Positions 1-10,027 are shown, counted from the first letter of the stretch. The stretch: 64,000 bases of DNA from Rhodopseudomonas boonkerdii (GCF_021184025.1 NZ_CP036537.1:3720001-3784000); one strand, 5' to 3'. Made by a program: numbers and translations. Notes: generated by a model not told the origin, from the sequence alone.

Positions 1-94
1 ATGATGAACTCTAATTTTGAACTCCATATCTTGAATTCCATGTGGCGGCAGTCCGCTCAAGAAATAGTCATCCAACAACACAAGGGAGAGAAAC

Positions 95-880
95 ATGGGC
101 CGCCTCGCAGGCAAATCCATCGTCATCACCGGCGCAGGCAGCGGCATCGGCCGCGCCGCAGCGCAACTGTTTGCCAAAGAAGGCGGCAATCTGATCATCG
201 TCGATCGCAGCGACAGCATTCATGAGACGGCGAAGCTCGTCAGCGACGCCGGCGGCACGGTGCAGGCCGTCACCGCCGATGCGGGGTCGGAGGACGACGT
301 GAAGGCCTTCATCGACAAGGCCGTCGCCGCCTATGGCAAGCTCGATGCGATCTGGGCCAATGCCGGCATCTCCGGCGGCCTCGTGCCGCTGCTGGAGCAG
401 ACCGTCGATCAATGGCAGGAAATCCTGCGCATCAACCTGATCGGCCCCTTCCTCGCCATCAAGCATTCCATGCCGCATATGATCAAACAGGGCCATGGCT
501 CGATCATCTGCACGGCATCCGTCGCAGGTCTGAAGTCCGGCGCGTCCGGCCACCCCTATGCGTCGAGCAAAGCCGGCGTCATCAGCCTCGTGCAGACGAC
601 GGCTTATTCCCTCTCAGGCACCGGCGTGCGCATCAATGCGGTGTGTCCCGGCCTGATCGAAACCGGCATGACCAAACCGATCTTCGACAACGCCAAGGAG
701 CGCGGCACCGCGGGCAAGATCGGCCAGCTCAATCCGCTGAAGCGCGCCGGCCAGCCGCACGAACTCGCCGCCATGGGCCTGTTCCTGGCGAGCGACGAAG
801 CGTCCTATGTGAACGGCCAGGCAATCCCCGTGGACGGCGGTCTCACGGCATCGATGCCCTATGCGGGGAAGCCGATCTAA
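95..880 (+). CDS. SDR family NAD(P)-dependent oxidoreductase
   Basis: This is a complete classical short-chain dehydrogenase of 261 residues, the usual family length. The nucleotide-binding motif TGAGSGIG is at residues 12-19, NAG at 89-91, and the catalytic tetrad is N114, S142, Y155 and K159 (YASSK). A normal C-terminal PVDGG turn is present. An acidic residue (D37) after the second beta strand favours NAD over NADP. The start is set by a good AGGGAGAG ribosome site a few bases upstream. The substrate cannot be read from the sequence; FabG-like or secondary-alcohol dehydrogenases are all possible. The gene stands alone and converges with the transporter gene downstream across a palindromic repeat. 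Confidence 0.93.
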   Translation: MGRLAGKSIVITGAGSGIGRAAAQLFAKEGGNLIIVDRSDSIHETAKLVSDAGGTVQAVTADAGSEDDVKAFIDKAVAAYGKLDAIWANAGISGGLVPLLEQTVDQWQEILRINLIGPFLAIKHSMPHMIKQGHGSIICTASVAGLKSGASGHPYASSKAGVISLVQTTAYSLSGTGVRINAVCPGLIETGMTKPIFDNAKERGTAGKIGQLNPLKRAGQPHELAAMGLFLASDEASYVNGQAIPVDGGLTASMPYAGKPI

Positions 881-888
881 ACTCTCGA

Positions 889-985
889 TGTCATTGCCCG
901 CGAAAGCGGGCAATCCAGTCAACGCCGCAAGTATTTGGAAGCGCGGAAATCGGTGCAAGTCGCCCGGTCAGGCCGGGCGACGACC
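889..985. repeat. Dispersed palindromic intergenic repeat, family A
   Basis: The left half contains a hairpin (TTGCCCGCGAAAGCGGGCAA) and the right half a second hairpin (GCCCGGTCAGGCCGGGC). The same two half-elements, in either order, recur at 7702-7806 and 26233-26328, and a related degenerate copy lies near 5340-5450. This copy sits between two convergent genes and may end transcription from both. Confidence 0.75.
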
Positions 986-994
986 ATCCGCGGC

Positions 995-1981
995 CTACAC
1001 TCCATCCGGCGGCGATAGAGACGCATTGGCCGCCAACGGACGGTTGCGCACGCGCTCGCGATGGAACGTATAGATGCCCGACACCACGATCACGCTGGCG
1101 CCGACGATCATCGCGATATCGGGCATGTCACCGAAGATCGCATAACCCAGCAGCATCGCATACAGCATCTGCGAATAACGCACCGGCGCCACGGCGGAGA
1201 CATCGCCGACCCGCAGCGCCAGAATCCCGCACTGGAATCCGATCAGCGTCATCACCGCTGCCAATGCGACGAGACCGAGCACGGACGGCGACGGCACGAT
1301 CCAGTCGCCATGCAGCAAGGTCAGAGTCGCGCCTGCCAGCGCCACTGCGATGGCGGTGAGAAAGGTGACGAACAGCGTCGGAATCTGCGCCGGGATCTGC
1401 TTGGTGACGAGATCGCGCATGGCGTAGAAACCGACCGACAGCAGCGCCACCAGCGTGAACTGGCTGAAGCCGTCCGCCCCCGGCCGCACGATGATCAGCA
1501 CGCCGATGAAGCCGGCCGCGATCGCCAGCCAGCGCCGCCAGCCGACCGGCTCGCCGAGGATCAGCACGGCGCCGCAGGTCATCACCAGCGGCAACGACTG
1601 CACGATGGCGGTGACATTGGCGAGCGGCAGCGACGAGACCGCCACCAGAAACAGCGCGGAACCGCCGATCTCGCCGCAGATACGCAGCGACACCGGCGCC
1701 GCCAGCAGCACGCGCAGCGACCGCAAGGCGCCCTGATGCAACACCAGCATTCCGATCAGAACGCTGGCAAAAGCCCCGCGCAACATCATCACCTGGCTGA
1801 AATGCATCTGCGTTGTCAGGAATTTGGCGAGCGCGTCATTGACGCTGAAACTGGCCATGGACACAGCCATGAACAGGCTGCCGCGCAGATTGGGAGAGAG
1901 AGGCAAGATGGGGTCCGGGCATAGCGATATTCCGCAACAAGGAACGCTGCGGCGCAGCGTGCTGTGTGCGGCAGGCCGCAA
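995..1981 (-). CDS. EamA/DMT family transporter, copy 1 of 3
   Basis: This is an integral membrane protein of the drug/metabolite transporter superfamily with about ten hydrophobic helices arranged as two EamA repeats. It keeps family hallmarks such as FSVNDALAKF in helix 1 and the segment LGEPVGWRRWLAI at the end of the first repeat. It is closely similar along its length to the next two genes, including the C-terminal GIYTFHRERVRNR. The start is uncertain: similarity among the three copies begins at LSPNLRGSL, about 26 residues in, and all three have a TTG codon just before it. The solute and direction of transport are unknown. Confidence 0.85.
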   Translation of the reverse strand: MRPAAHSTLRRSVPCCGISLCPDPILPLSPNLRGSLFMAVSMASFSVNDALAKFLTTQMHFSQVMMLRGAFASVLIGMLVLHQGALRSLRVLLAAPVSLRICGEIGGSALFLVAVSSLPLANVTAIVQSLPLVMTCGAVLILGEPVGWRRWLAIAAGFIGVLIIVRPGADGFSQFTLVALLSVGFYAMRDLVTKQIPAQIPTLFVTFLTAIAVALAGATLTLLHGDWIVPSPSVLGLVALAAVMTLIGFQCGILALRVGDVSAVAPVRYSQMLYAMLLGYAIFGDMPDIAMIVGASVIVVSGIYTFHRERVRNRPLAANASLSPPDGV

Positions 1982-2088
1982 GCAAGGTCAAGCCGGTGGC
2001 TTGCGCATGCCACGCCCATCGTCCGGGCATAGGTCGCGCATGACGATAATAGCCAGACACCCGAACGGGCGGATGCGGGACATGCCCG

Positions 2089-3132
2089 TTACACGCCCTC
2101 GGTCGGCGGCGCGGACGCCTTGGCTTCCACCAGCACGTCGCGGTTGCGGACTCGCTCGCGATGGAAGGCATACAGCCCGGAGCCGACGATGACGGTGGCG
2201 CCGAGGATCATCCAGCCATCGGGCACATCGCCGAAGATGAGAAAACCGAGCCCCATCGCCCACAGCAGCTGCGTGTAGCGGAAGGGCGCGACGGCCGAGA
2301 TGTCCCCTGCCCGCAGCGCGATGATCACACATTGATAGCCGATCAAAACCAGCACCCCGGCGAGCAACAGGAAACTCATCGAGCGGCCGGACATCGGCGC
2401 CCAGCCGCCGAGCGGCACGATGAGAAAGCCGCCGACGATCGTGACGACGAAAGTCGTAAGCAGCGTCACGAACACCGAAGGAACGTCCTTCGGAATGCGG
2501 CTGGTGGCGAGATCGCGGACCACACAGAACGCCACCGAGATCAAGGCCAGCACGGTGAACTGATTGAACCCCTCCGCGCCAGGTCGCACCACGATCAGCA
2601 CGCCGATGAAGCCCGCGACGATCGCCAGCCAGCGCCGCCACCCCACCGGCTCGCCAAAGATGAGCGCCGCGCCAAGCGTAATCGCCAGCGACAGCGACTG
2701 GAAAATCGCCGAAACATTGGCGAGCGGCAGATGGGTGATCGCAGCGAGGAATGTCGCGGTGCCGCCGATCTCGCCGCACACGCGCAGGGCCACCGGCAGT
2801 TTGAACAGCACGCTGACCGGCCGCAGCGCCTGCTGATACCAGGCGAGTGCAAACACCAGCACGATGGAAATGGAGCCGCGCACGAGCATCACCTGGCCGA
2901 AATTCATCTCGGCGGTGAGATATTTCGTGGTGGCGTCGTTCATGCTGAAGGCAGCCATCGCCACGGCCATCATCAGGCTTCCGCGCATATTGGGAGAAAG
3001 AGGCAAGACAACCGCCGGGATATTCTGGGAAGGGCTGCCGGAGGAGATCCGGAGCAGCATGCGTGATGCAATTTCATCTGCACCAAAACGGCGATGCGAA
3101 CCAGACGGAGCTTGCGCCGGTGACCTCAGCAT
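2089..3132 (-). CDS. EamA/DMT family transporter, copy 2 of 3
   Basis: This is a second paralogue of the same ten-helix EamA-type transporter, with FSMNDATTKY in helix 1, FGEPVGWRRWLAI at the domain boundary and YAFHRERVRNRD near the end. The longest frame adds about 40 residues before the conserved LSPNMRGSL; internal ATG and TTG codons are likelier starts. It is transcribed in the same direction as its neighbours, with about 107 bp to copy 1. The separate spacers suggest duplicated transcription units rather than one tight operon. The substrate is unknown. Confidence 0.85.
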   Translation of the reverse strand: MLRSPAQAPSGSHRRFGADEIASRMLLRISSGSPSQNIPAVVLPLSPNMRGSLMMAVAMAAFSMNDATTKYLTAEMNFGQVMLVRGSISIVLVFALAWYQQALRPVSVLFKLPVALRVCGEIGGTATFLAAITHLPLANVSAIFQSLSLAITLGAALIFGEPVGWRRWLAIVAGFIGVLIVVRPGAEGFNQFTVLALISVAFCVVRDLATSRIPKDVPSVFVTLLTTFVVTIVGGFLIVPLGGWAPMSGRSMSFLLLAGVLVLIGYQCVIIALRAGDISAVAPFRYTQLLWAMGLGFLIFGDVPDGWMILGATVIVGSGLYAFHRERVRNRDVLVEAKASAPPTEGV

Positions 3133-3151
3133 ATCTGCATGACGCGTGCGG

Positions 3152-4162
3152 CTACGGCCCGTCCGCGGGCACGCTGCCTGCCTTGGCCGTCATCAGCATC
3201 TCGCGATTGCGAAGATGCTCGCGATGGAACGTGTAGAGGCCGGAGGCGACGATGATGGTTGCGCCGACGATCATGGCGCCATCGGGCACATCGCCAAAAA
3301 TGAGGTAACCCAGCAGCATCGCCCACAGCAGCTGCGTATAGCGAAATGGCGCGACGGCGGAAATATCGCCGACACGCAGCGCCATGATCACGCATTGATA
3401 GCCTGCCAGCACCAGCACCGCGGCCACCGTCAACAGCGCAAGCGCGGGGACTGATGGCGTGGTCCAGCCACCGAGCGGCATCACCATCAGGCCGCCGACA
3501 GCCGTCATGGATATCGTTGTCAGCAGCGTCACGAACAGCGCCGGAATATCCGCCGGGACCTGCTTGGTGGCGAGATCGCGCAGCGCGTAGAACGCGACCG
3601 AACCCAGCGCCAGCAAGGTGAACTGGTTAAAGCCGGCAGCGCCGGGCCTGACGATGATCAATACGCCGACGAACCCCGCCGCGATCGCCAGCCAGCGCCG
3701 CCAGCCGACGCGTTCGCCGAACATCAGTACCGCGCCGAGCGTAATCGCCAGCGGCAGAGACAGGATGATCGCCGCCACATTGGCGAGCGGCAGATGGGTG
3801 ATCGCCAGCAGAAACAGGATCGTCCCGCCGACCTCGCCGACGATGCGCATCGCGACCTGCGGCACGAACAGAATGCGCAGCGGCCGCAACGCGCCGCGAT
3901 GGGCGGCCAGCGTCGTGATCAGCACGATTGCCACGACGCCACGCAGCAGCACGAGCTGCCCGAAATTCATCTGCGGCAGCAGGAATTTCGAGATCGCATC
4001 GGTCACGCTGAAGCTCGCCATGGCCCCGACCATGAACAGGCTTCCGGTAAAATTGGGAGACAGCGCCAAGATGTCCGCCGGGAAAAATGGAGGCGGGCAA
4101 AGGCGCTTCTGCGCCGGGCCCACCGCGACCGTCACGACACGGGTGGTTGAAATGATGGGCAC
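3152..4162 (-). CDS. EamA/DMT family transporter, copy 3 of 3
   Basis: This is the first-transcribed of three tandem paralogues, again with two EamA domains and about ten membrane helices. Matching landmarks are FSVTDAISKF, FGERVGWRRWLAI and YTFHREHLRNRE. The N-terminal 30 or so residues (rich in Thr, Val, Pro) before LSPNFTGSL are probably not translated; a TTG codon in LALSPN with GGCGG upstream is an alternative start. Between copies the divergence is spread along the whole protein, so the duplications are not recent. The substrate is unknown. Confidence 0.85.
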   Translation of the reverse strand: MPIISTTRVVTVAVGPAQKRLCPPPFFPADILALSPNFTGSLFMVGAMASFSVTDAISKFLLPQMNFGQLVLLRGVVAIVLITTLAAHRGALRPLRILFVPQVAMRIVGEVGGTILFLLAITHLPLANVAAIILSLPLAITLGAVLMFGERVGWRRWLAIAAGFVGVLIIVRPGAAGFNQFTLLALGSVAFYALRDLATKQVPADIPALFVTLLTTISMTAVGGLMVMPLGGWTTPSVPALALLTVAAVLVLAGYQCVIMALRVGDISAVAPFRYTQLLWAMLLGYLIFGDVPDGAMIVGATIIVASGLYTFHREHLRNREMLMTAKAGSVPADGP

Positions 4163-4196
4163 GGCGCTGCGCGCCTTTGCCCACCCTGCAGGCCGC

Positions 4197-5264
4197 CTAT
4201 TTCGCGCCGGCGAGCTGCGCGTATTTCCACGACGCCTGCGCCAGCGGCACCGTGCGCTTGATGGATTCCTTCGCCTTCGCCGACGACGCGGTGCCGTCGC
4301 GGACGCGGCCGGCGATGCCCTGCAGAATGCCGGTCAGCCGGAACAGGTTGTAGCAATAGTACCAGTTGAGATCGGGCACGTCCTTGCGGCCGGCATAGTC
4401 GCAATAGATCCGCGCCGCCTCGTCCATGGTCGGGATATCGAGCGCCTTGAAATCGAGCCCGTCGAGACCGGGCATGATCCACTGCATCAGAAGATAGGTG
4501 AAGTCGGCCATGGGATCGCCGAGGGTCGAGAGCTCCCAGTCGAGCACCGCCTGCACCTTCGGCTGTGTGGCGTGGAACACCATGTTGTCGATGCGATAGT
4601 CGCCATGCACCACCGACACGCGCTCCTGCTCGGGCACCGAGGTCGGCAGCCATTCGATCAGCCGCTCCATCTCGGGAATGAGCTGGGTCTCCGAGGCGCG
4701 ATACTGCTTGGTCCAGCGATCGACCTGGCGCGCAAAGTAATTGCCGGGGCGACCGAAGTCGCCGAGCCCGATCTTTTCGGGATCGTAGCTGTGCAGCTGC
4801 GCCAGTGTCTCGATCTTCGATGTGAAGATCGCGCGGCGCTCGCTCTTGTCGACCGCCGGCAGCGCGGGGTCCCAGAAGATCCGCCCCTCCTCCATCGACA
4901 TCACATAGAAGGCCGAGCCGATCACCGCATCGTCGGTGCAGAGCGCATAGGCGCGCGCCACCGGAAAGCCCTGCTTGCCGAGCGCGGCGATCACCTTGAA
5001 TTCACGATCGACGGCATGCGCCGATGGCAGCAGCTTGCCGAACGGCTTGCGCCGCATCACGTAGGAACGCTTCGGGGTGTTCAGCCGGTAGGTGGGGTTC
5101 GACTGCCCGCCCTTGAACTGCAGGACCGTCAGCGGCCCCTCGAAGTCTTCGACATGCTGGCGCATCCAGGCTTCGAGCGACGCCTCGTCGAAGCGGTGCC
5201 GGTCTTCCACCGGTCGTGTGCCGTTATATTCGTCGTCGCGCTTCACACCATCGGTATCGGTCAC
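4197..5264 (-). CDS. Phosphotransferase (APH/ACAD10-like kinase) family protein
   Basis: This 355-residue protein has the aminoglycoside-phosphotransferase/choline-kinase fold. The Brenner-type catalytic loop HGDYRIDN is at residues 220-227 and the metal-binding DWE at 242-244. The N-lobe carries GGQSNPTYR and YVMRRKP, where the lysine or arginine would bind ATP. This subfamily typically neighbours or is fused to acyl-CoA dehydrogenases (ACAD10/ACAD11), which phosphorylate hydroxyacyl-CoA before elimination. Here an acyl-CoA dehydrogenase gene lies directly upstream on the same strand, 203 bp away, so a shared role in fatty-acid or hydroxyacid breakdown is inferred. It is unlikely to be an antibiotic-resistance kinase. 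Confidence 0.88.
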   Translation of the reverse strand: MTDTDGVKRDDEYNGTRPVEDRHRFDEASLEAWMRQHVEDFEGPLTVLQFKGGQSNPTYRLNTPKRSYVMRRKPFGKLLPSAHAVDREFKVIAALGKQGFPVARAYALCTDDAVIGSAFYVMSMEEGRIFWDPALPAVDKSERRAIFTSKIETLAQLHSYDPEKIGLGDFGRPGNYFARQVDRWTKQYRASETQLIPEMERLIEWLPTSVPEQERVSVVHGDYRIDNMVFHATQPKVQAVLDWELSTLGDPMADFTYLLMQWIMPGLDGLDFKALDIPTMDEAARIYCDYAGRKDVPDLNWYYCYNLFRLTGILQGIAGRVRDGTASSAKAKESIKRTVPLAQASWKYAQLAGAK

Positions 5265-5339
5265 GTCGTATCCTCACGTTTCTTTTCTTGTCGGCCGCCT
5301 CTCGGTTGTCATCGCACGGCCGTGCGCGCAATTGCGCGC

Positions 5340-5450
5340 TAGGACCGGGCGAACCAGTAAACACCGCCGTCTCAATTTACCACTGACGTCGGCGTGTACT
5401 GGATCCCCGCTCTACGCACGCCTTCGGCGTGCTGGGCGGGGATGACAAGT
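5340..5450. repeat. Intergenic palindromic repeat, degenerate family A relative
   Basis: The spacer between the acyl-CoA dehydrogenase and phosphotransferase genes contains GACCGGGCGAACCAGTAAAC and the hairpin CCCCGC...GCGGGG around CACGCCTTCGGCGTG. It resembles the dispersed elements elsewhere in the window. It interrupts an otherwise co-directional gene pair and could attenuate read-through. Confidence 0.55.
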
Positions 5451-5467
5451 GAGCGCGGTTACGTTTT

Positions 5468-6730
<1,263 letters not shown>

Positions 6731-7042
6731 GGGACGTTCCTCTTTGTTCTTCGCAATCTTTGGCGGCACTGTTGTCCCGCGAACAGCTGTCCGCAAGCGA
6801 AAAATGCGCGCGAAACGTCGCTCGCCTTTCAGGCCTGCGCACATCGCGGGGGCGATGGCATGAGACGGAATGTCCCGGCGCTGCGATTACCCGTCGATAG
6901 GGGCGCGCATTGACATTCCGCTCACTCAAACGATAGTTTCATACAAGTGTTTGAAAAGCAATCGCCGGGATCGGCGCCTGTCGCATGGCGCCATGTTCCG
7001 CCGGATCGGTTGCACGAAAAGGAATTTGGCGGGGATCAAGGC
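6731..7042. other. Divergent promoter region between acyl-CoA dehydrogenase and TetR genes
   Basis: This 312-base intergenic region has no convincing gene. It holds the ribosome site of the dehydrogenase at its left end, a candidate sigma-70 promoter with overlapping operator at 6910-6940, and a GGGGATCAAGG ribosome site before the TetR start. Confidence 0.7.
6910..6940 (+). promoter_or_regulatory. Candidate promoter with PsrA-like operator
   Basis: TTGACA at 6910-6915 is followed after 16 bases by GATAGT (6932-6937), a plausible -35/-10 pair for the TetR gene. CAAACGATAGTTTC at 6927-6940 fits the published PsrA-type pattern of [G/C]AAAC, two to four bases, GTTT[G/C], and overlaps the -10 box. 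A second half-like GTGTTTG follows at 6948. Fatty-acyl-responsive autorepression is inferred. Confidence 0.5.
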
Positions 7043-7690
7043 ATGGCAGCAGACCGCACCCGCACCGCCATCATCACCGCAGCCGAGCGGCTCTATGCCG
7101 AGCGCGGCTTTGCGGATGTGACGATGCGCGACATCGTGGCCGCGGCCGACGTCAATCTCGCAGCGGTGAATTATCACTTCGGCTCGAAGGACGAGCTGAT
7201 CGCCGAATTGTTCGTGACGCGAAGTATCGCCACCAATCGCGAACGCCTGCACGAATTGAAGAGGCTTGAAGAAGCCGGCGGCGGCCGCGCCACGCCGAAG
7301 GACATCTTCACCGCCCTCGTCGGCCCGACCATGCGCGGCTGCCTCGGGCCCGAAAAACAGCGCTCCGATGCCGCGCGCTTCATGATCCGCGCCTCGATTG
7401 AGAGTGTCCCGCCGATCCGCAAGATCAAGAACCGCGAGGTCGATCACCTCAAGCGTTTCGCTGCCGCATTGCGCCGTGCCCTCCCCGATCACGATCCAGC
7501 CGACATCTTCTGGACATTGCATTTCGCGCTCGCCATGGCCCACCAGACCATCCGCGACACCGAACGCCTGACCCGCATGTCGGACGGCCTGTGCGATCTC
7601 GACGATGTGCAGGCGATCATCGACCGCGTGGTGAATGTCGCGGTCACGGCGCTGACGGGGAAACCGGCACGGGTCAAGGCAAGGGCCTAG
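7043..7690 (+). CDS. TetR/AcrR family transcriptional regulator
   Basis: This 215-residue repressor has a typical N-terminal TetR helix-turn-helix (about residues 26-46, TMRDIVAAADVNLAAVNYHF), followed by an all-helical ligand domain. The ATG at 7043 is chosen over an upstream GTG because GGGGATCAAGG precedes it and the TetR domain normally begins about ten residues after the start. It is divergent from an acyl-CoA dehydrogenase gene and a PsrA-like site sits between them, so it probably senses acyl-CoA or fatty acid and controls that gene and itself. Ligand assignment is inference. Confidence 0.9.
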   Translation: MAADRTRTAIITAAERLYAERGFADVTMRDIVAAADVNLAAVNYHFGSKDELIAELFVTRSIATNRERLHELKRLEEAGGGRATPKDIFTALVGPTMRGCLGPEKQRSDAARFMIRASIESVPPIRKIKNREVDHLKRFAAALRRALPDHDPADIFWTLHFALAMAHQTIRDTERLTRMSDGLCDLDDVQAIIDRVVNVAVTALTGKPARVKARA

Positions 7691-7701
7691 TCCCGCTCTT
7701 C

Positions 7702-7806
7702 TGTCGTTACCCGCGAAAGCGGGTAACCCAGTAGACATCAGCGGTCATGCTTGAGCATCGCCGCCAGTGTCTACTGGGTTGCCCGGTCAAGCCGGGCAAC
7801 GACAGA
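7702..7806. repeat. Dispersed palindromic intergenic repeat, family A
   Basis: This contains the hairpin GTTACCCGCGAAAGCGGGTAAC, the tag CCAGTAGACA, a variable middle, the tag's complement TGTCTACTGG, and a second hairpin TTGCCCGGTCAAGCCGGGCAA. It is therefore an overall inverted pair, a more complete version of the element at 889-985. Confidence 0.8.
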
Positions 7807-7850
7807 ACTCCCCTCTACCGCTGCCGCGATTCGCAGCGTATGCCGCTGAC

Positions 7851-8540
7851 ATGAGCGCGCAGGACGCCATCGATTTCGTATCGGACGACATCGCCGAGGT
7901 CGGCGCGTTGATGCGTTCGCTGTCCGGCCGCTATGAAGCCATTTTCGGCAATTTCCGTTCGGCCTGCGGCGTCGTCTGCGAGCGCGCTGCGAGCCTGCAA
8001 GACGCAGCGCGCGACGTCGTCGATCTCGCCGGCGCCGCCAGCGCCAGCGTCTATGCGCACATCCCCAATCAACCGCCGCTCGCCTGCGCCAGCGGCTGCG
8101 CTGCCTGCTGTCATCTCTATGTCCAGATTCCGCCCGGCATCGCCCGCTTGATGGCCGATCACGTCGAGACCCACTTCTCGCCTGCCGAGCGCGATGCGCT
8201 GTATGGCCGGCTGCAGATCGCAGCCGCGGCCGTCCGCAACGCCGCGGACCCGACAAAACTCCGTCACCGCTGTCCCCTGCTCGGCGAGGACAATTGCTGC
8301 ACGGTCTACGATGTCCGCCCGCTGTCCTGCCGCGCCTTCACCTCGCGTTCGGTGGCACGCTGCAACGATGTCGTGTTCGGCGACATCGCAGACGGCACGG
8401 GCGTCGAACAGAACGCCGCGCATTACCGCATCCACATGGAAGCGACCTTCGCGCTCGAACAGGCGGCCCGGGATCGCGGACTGCCCGCAGACCAGCAGGG
8501 TCTCGCGGAGGCGTTGCTGGCCGAAATGGGCGCCCGCTAA
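7851..8540 (+). CDS. YkgJ family cysteine cluster protein
   Basis: This 229-residue soluble protein carries the YkgJ-type metal or iron-sulfur motif CxxxCxxCC at C79, C83, C86 and C87. A second cysteine set follows in CPLLGEDNCCTVYDVRPLSC, also typical of the family. Such proteins are thought to bind Zn or an Fe-S cluster; the biochemical role is unproven. The start at 7851 avoids translating the upstream palindromic repeat, which would give a repeat-encoded N-terminus of 28 residues. No operon partner is evident. Confidence 0.85.
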   Translation: MSAQDAIDFVSDDIAEVGALMRSLSGRYEAIFGNFRSACGVVCERAASLQDAARDVVDLAGAASASVYAHIPNQPPLACASGCAACCHLYVQIPPGIARLMADHVETHFSPAERDALYGRLQIAAAAVRNAADPTKLRHRCPLLGEDNCCTVYDVRPLSCRAFTSRSVARCNDVVFGDIADGTGVEQNAAHYRIHMEATFALEQAARDRGLPADQQGLAEALLAEMGAR

Positions 8541-8775
8541 AACCCCGTCAGAACGACGGCGGCGGACAAGCACTCGCCACCGTATTCACTGCTCGCGTGA
8601 GCCGCGAGCTACGCAAACTCATTCAGCTCCCGCAGCCTGCATCGTTGAAAGAACTTGCTGCCAAATCACCGTTCGAGACGATGCCCGTCGTTTTCGCGTT
8701 GGCCCGATTGTTAAAGACTTTCGGTTTCGTCAACATCCCTCCTCCGCCCATGCCAACACATAGCCGGAGCAGACG
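8541..8775. other. Spacer with possible degraded coding remnant
   Basis: One plus-strand frame reads protein-like between about 8597 and 8775 (SRELRKLIQLPQPASLKELA), but it has no start or ribosome site of its own. No family was recognised. It may be a decayed gene end or simply open GC-rich sequence. Confidence 0.25.
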
Positions 8776-9300
8776 ATGAGCTACAAATTCAAGGACGTGT
8801 TTACAGGAACACAAACCGCGTTGAGCACCGATCCCGCGCAGGCGCAAGCGGTGTTTCATGCACAGTCCCGTCTTGGCGACGGCGTCAACAGCGCAGTCGC
8901 GATCCGGCAGTTCAACATCGGCGTCGATGAGCCGCCGGGACTCGGCGGGCAAGACACCGCGCCCAATCCGGTGGAGTACATTCTGGCGGCGCTCGGATCT
9001 TGTCAGGAAATCACCTATCGGCTGCACGCCGACGCACTTGGTATTCCCTTGAACGGCGTTTCAGTTCGACTCACCGGCGCCATCGATCTGCGGGGCTTCT
9101 TCAACGTCGCGCAAGACGTGCGGCCTGGCTTTCAAACGATCGAAGCCGACGTGACCTTGGACAGTCCGGCGTCGCAGGAAGACCTTGCGCGCCTGAAGGA
9201 TATCGTCGATCGCCACTGTCCCGTGCTGGATATCCTGCGCAACTCCACGCCGGTGACGCTGTCTCTCCGCACCGAGCCGCTGAACGCCGCGGCCGGGTGA
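8776..9300 (+). CDS. OsmC family protein
   Basis: This 174-residue protein belongs to the OsmC/Ohr peroxidase-like fold. Both redox cysteines are visible, one in ALGSCQE and one in RHCPVLD, at the spacing expected for the family, and NPVEYILAALGSC is the usual helix start. OsmC-type members reduce organic hydroperoxides, using lipoyl or thiol donors. It is closer to the YhfA/OsmC-like branch than to Ohr, judged by length and motif context. No oxidative-stress regulator is adjacent. Confidence 0.88.
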   Translation: MSYKFKDVFTGTQTALSTDPAQAQAVFHAQSRLGDGVNSAVAIRQFNIGVDEPPGLGGQDTAPNPVEYILAALGSCQEITYRLHADALGIPLNGVSVRLTGAIDLRGFFNVAQDVRPGFQTIEADVTLDSPASQEDLARLKDIVDRHCPVLDILRNSTPVTLSLRTEPLNAAAG

Positions 9301-9318
9301 CGCGCGGCGCGGAGCCCT

Positions 9319-9903
9319 TCAAAACGTCGGCGGGGTGCAGGCGCTGATCACTTCGCACGGCTTCGCGCCGACACAGCGAAAGCGATGCGGACGCCGGCTT
9401 TCGAAATAATAGGCGTCGCCGGGGTCGAGGATGCGGCGCTCGTCGTCGACGATGACCTCGAGCCGTCCCGAAATCACGATGCCGCCCTCCTCGCCGTCAT
9501 GCACCAGCGGCACCCGCCCGGTGTCGCTGCCCGGCTCGTAACGTTCCTTCAGGATCTGCAGGGCACGGCCGAACAGGTTGTCGCCGACCTGGCGATAGGA
9601 GATCGGCGACTTGCCGATCTCGGTCAGCTCGTCGGCGCGATAGAACGCCTTGCGCGGCCGGTCCGGCTCGATGGCGAAGAATTCGGCGAGCCCCATCGGG
9701 ATGCCGTCCAGAATCCGTTTCAGCGCGCCGACCGACGGGTTCATCTGGCCGGATTCGATCAGCGAGATCGTCGAATTGGTGACGCCCGCGCGCTTGGCCA
9801 GCTCACGCTGCGACAGCTTGTGACGGCCGCGCACGAAGCGCAGCCGTTCGCCGAGATCGATGCTCACGCCATCATCCTGTTGCGAGTGTTTCGGATCGAA
9901 CAA
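9319..9903 (-). CDS. XRE family regulator with cupin sensor domain
   Basis: This 194-residue regulator combines an N-terminal XRE helix-turn-helix (about residues 19-72, SQRELAKRAGVTNSTISLIE) with a C-terminal cupin barrel (about 110-190, LDPGDAYYFESRRPHRF). This is the architecture of PuuR and BauR, which control polyamine and beta-alanine catabolism. It is divergent from an omega-aminotransferase gene of the BauA type, which makes that gene its likely target. The bound ligand is not known from sequence. Confidence 0.92.
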   Translation of the reverse strand: MFDPKHSQQDDGVSIDLGERLRFVRGRHKLSQRELAKRAGVTNSTISLIESGQMNPSVGALKRILDGIPMGLAEFFAIEPDRPRKAFYRADELTEIGKSPISYRQVGDNLFGRALQILKERYEPGSDTGRVPLVHDGEEGGIVISGRLEVIVDDERRILDPGDAYYFESRRPHRFRCVGAKPCEVISACTPPTF

Positions 9904-9942
9904 ATATCGTCTAGACAGCCAAGCAAAATCAATAGCTTGATC

Positions 9943-9959
9943 AGTCCAAGAAAAGGACT
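9943..9959. promoter_or_regulatory. Inverted repeat in the divergent regulator/aminotransferase spacer
   Basis: AGTCC, seven bases, GGACT forms a short dyad midway between the XRE-cupin gene and the aminotransferase. It is a candidate operator, but the arms are short and no second copy was seen. Confidence 0.3.
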
Positions 9960-10027
9960 TGTTGCAATGTCACGAACATGATCCAGATGCGAAAATCAGC
10001 CCGATGATCAGCCCTGGGAGGCGTGCC

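Noticed and set aside
4197..5264. Aminoglycoside resistance kinase
   Set aside because: The sequence and the neighbouring acyl-CoA dehydrogenase place it in the ACAD10-like branch, not among resistance enzymes.
3618..5342. Long plus-strand open frame of 574 codons over the DMT and phosphotransferase genes
   Set aside because: It is antisense to two well-supported genes, rich in Arg/His, and matches no family; it is a GC-driven shadow.
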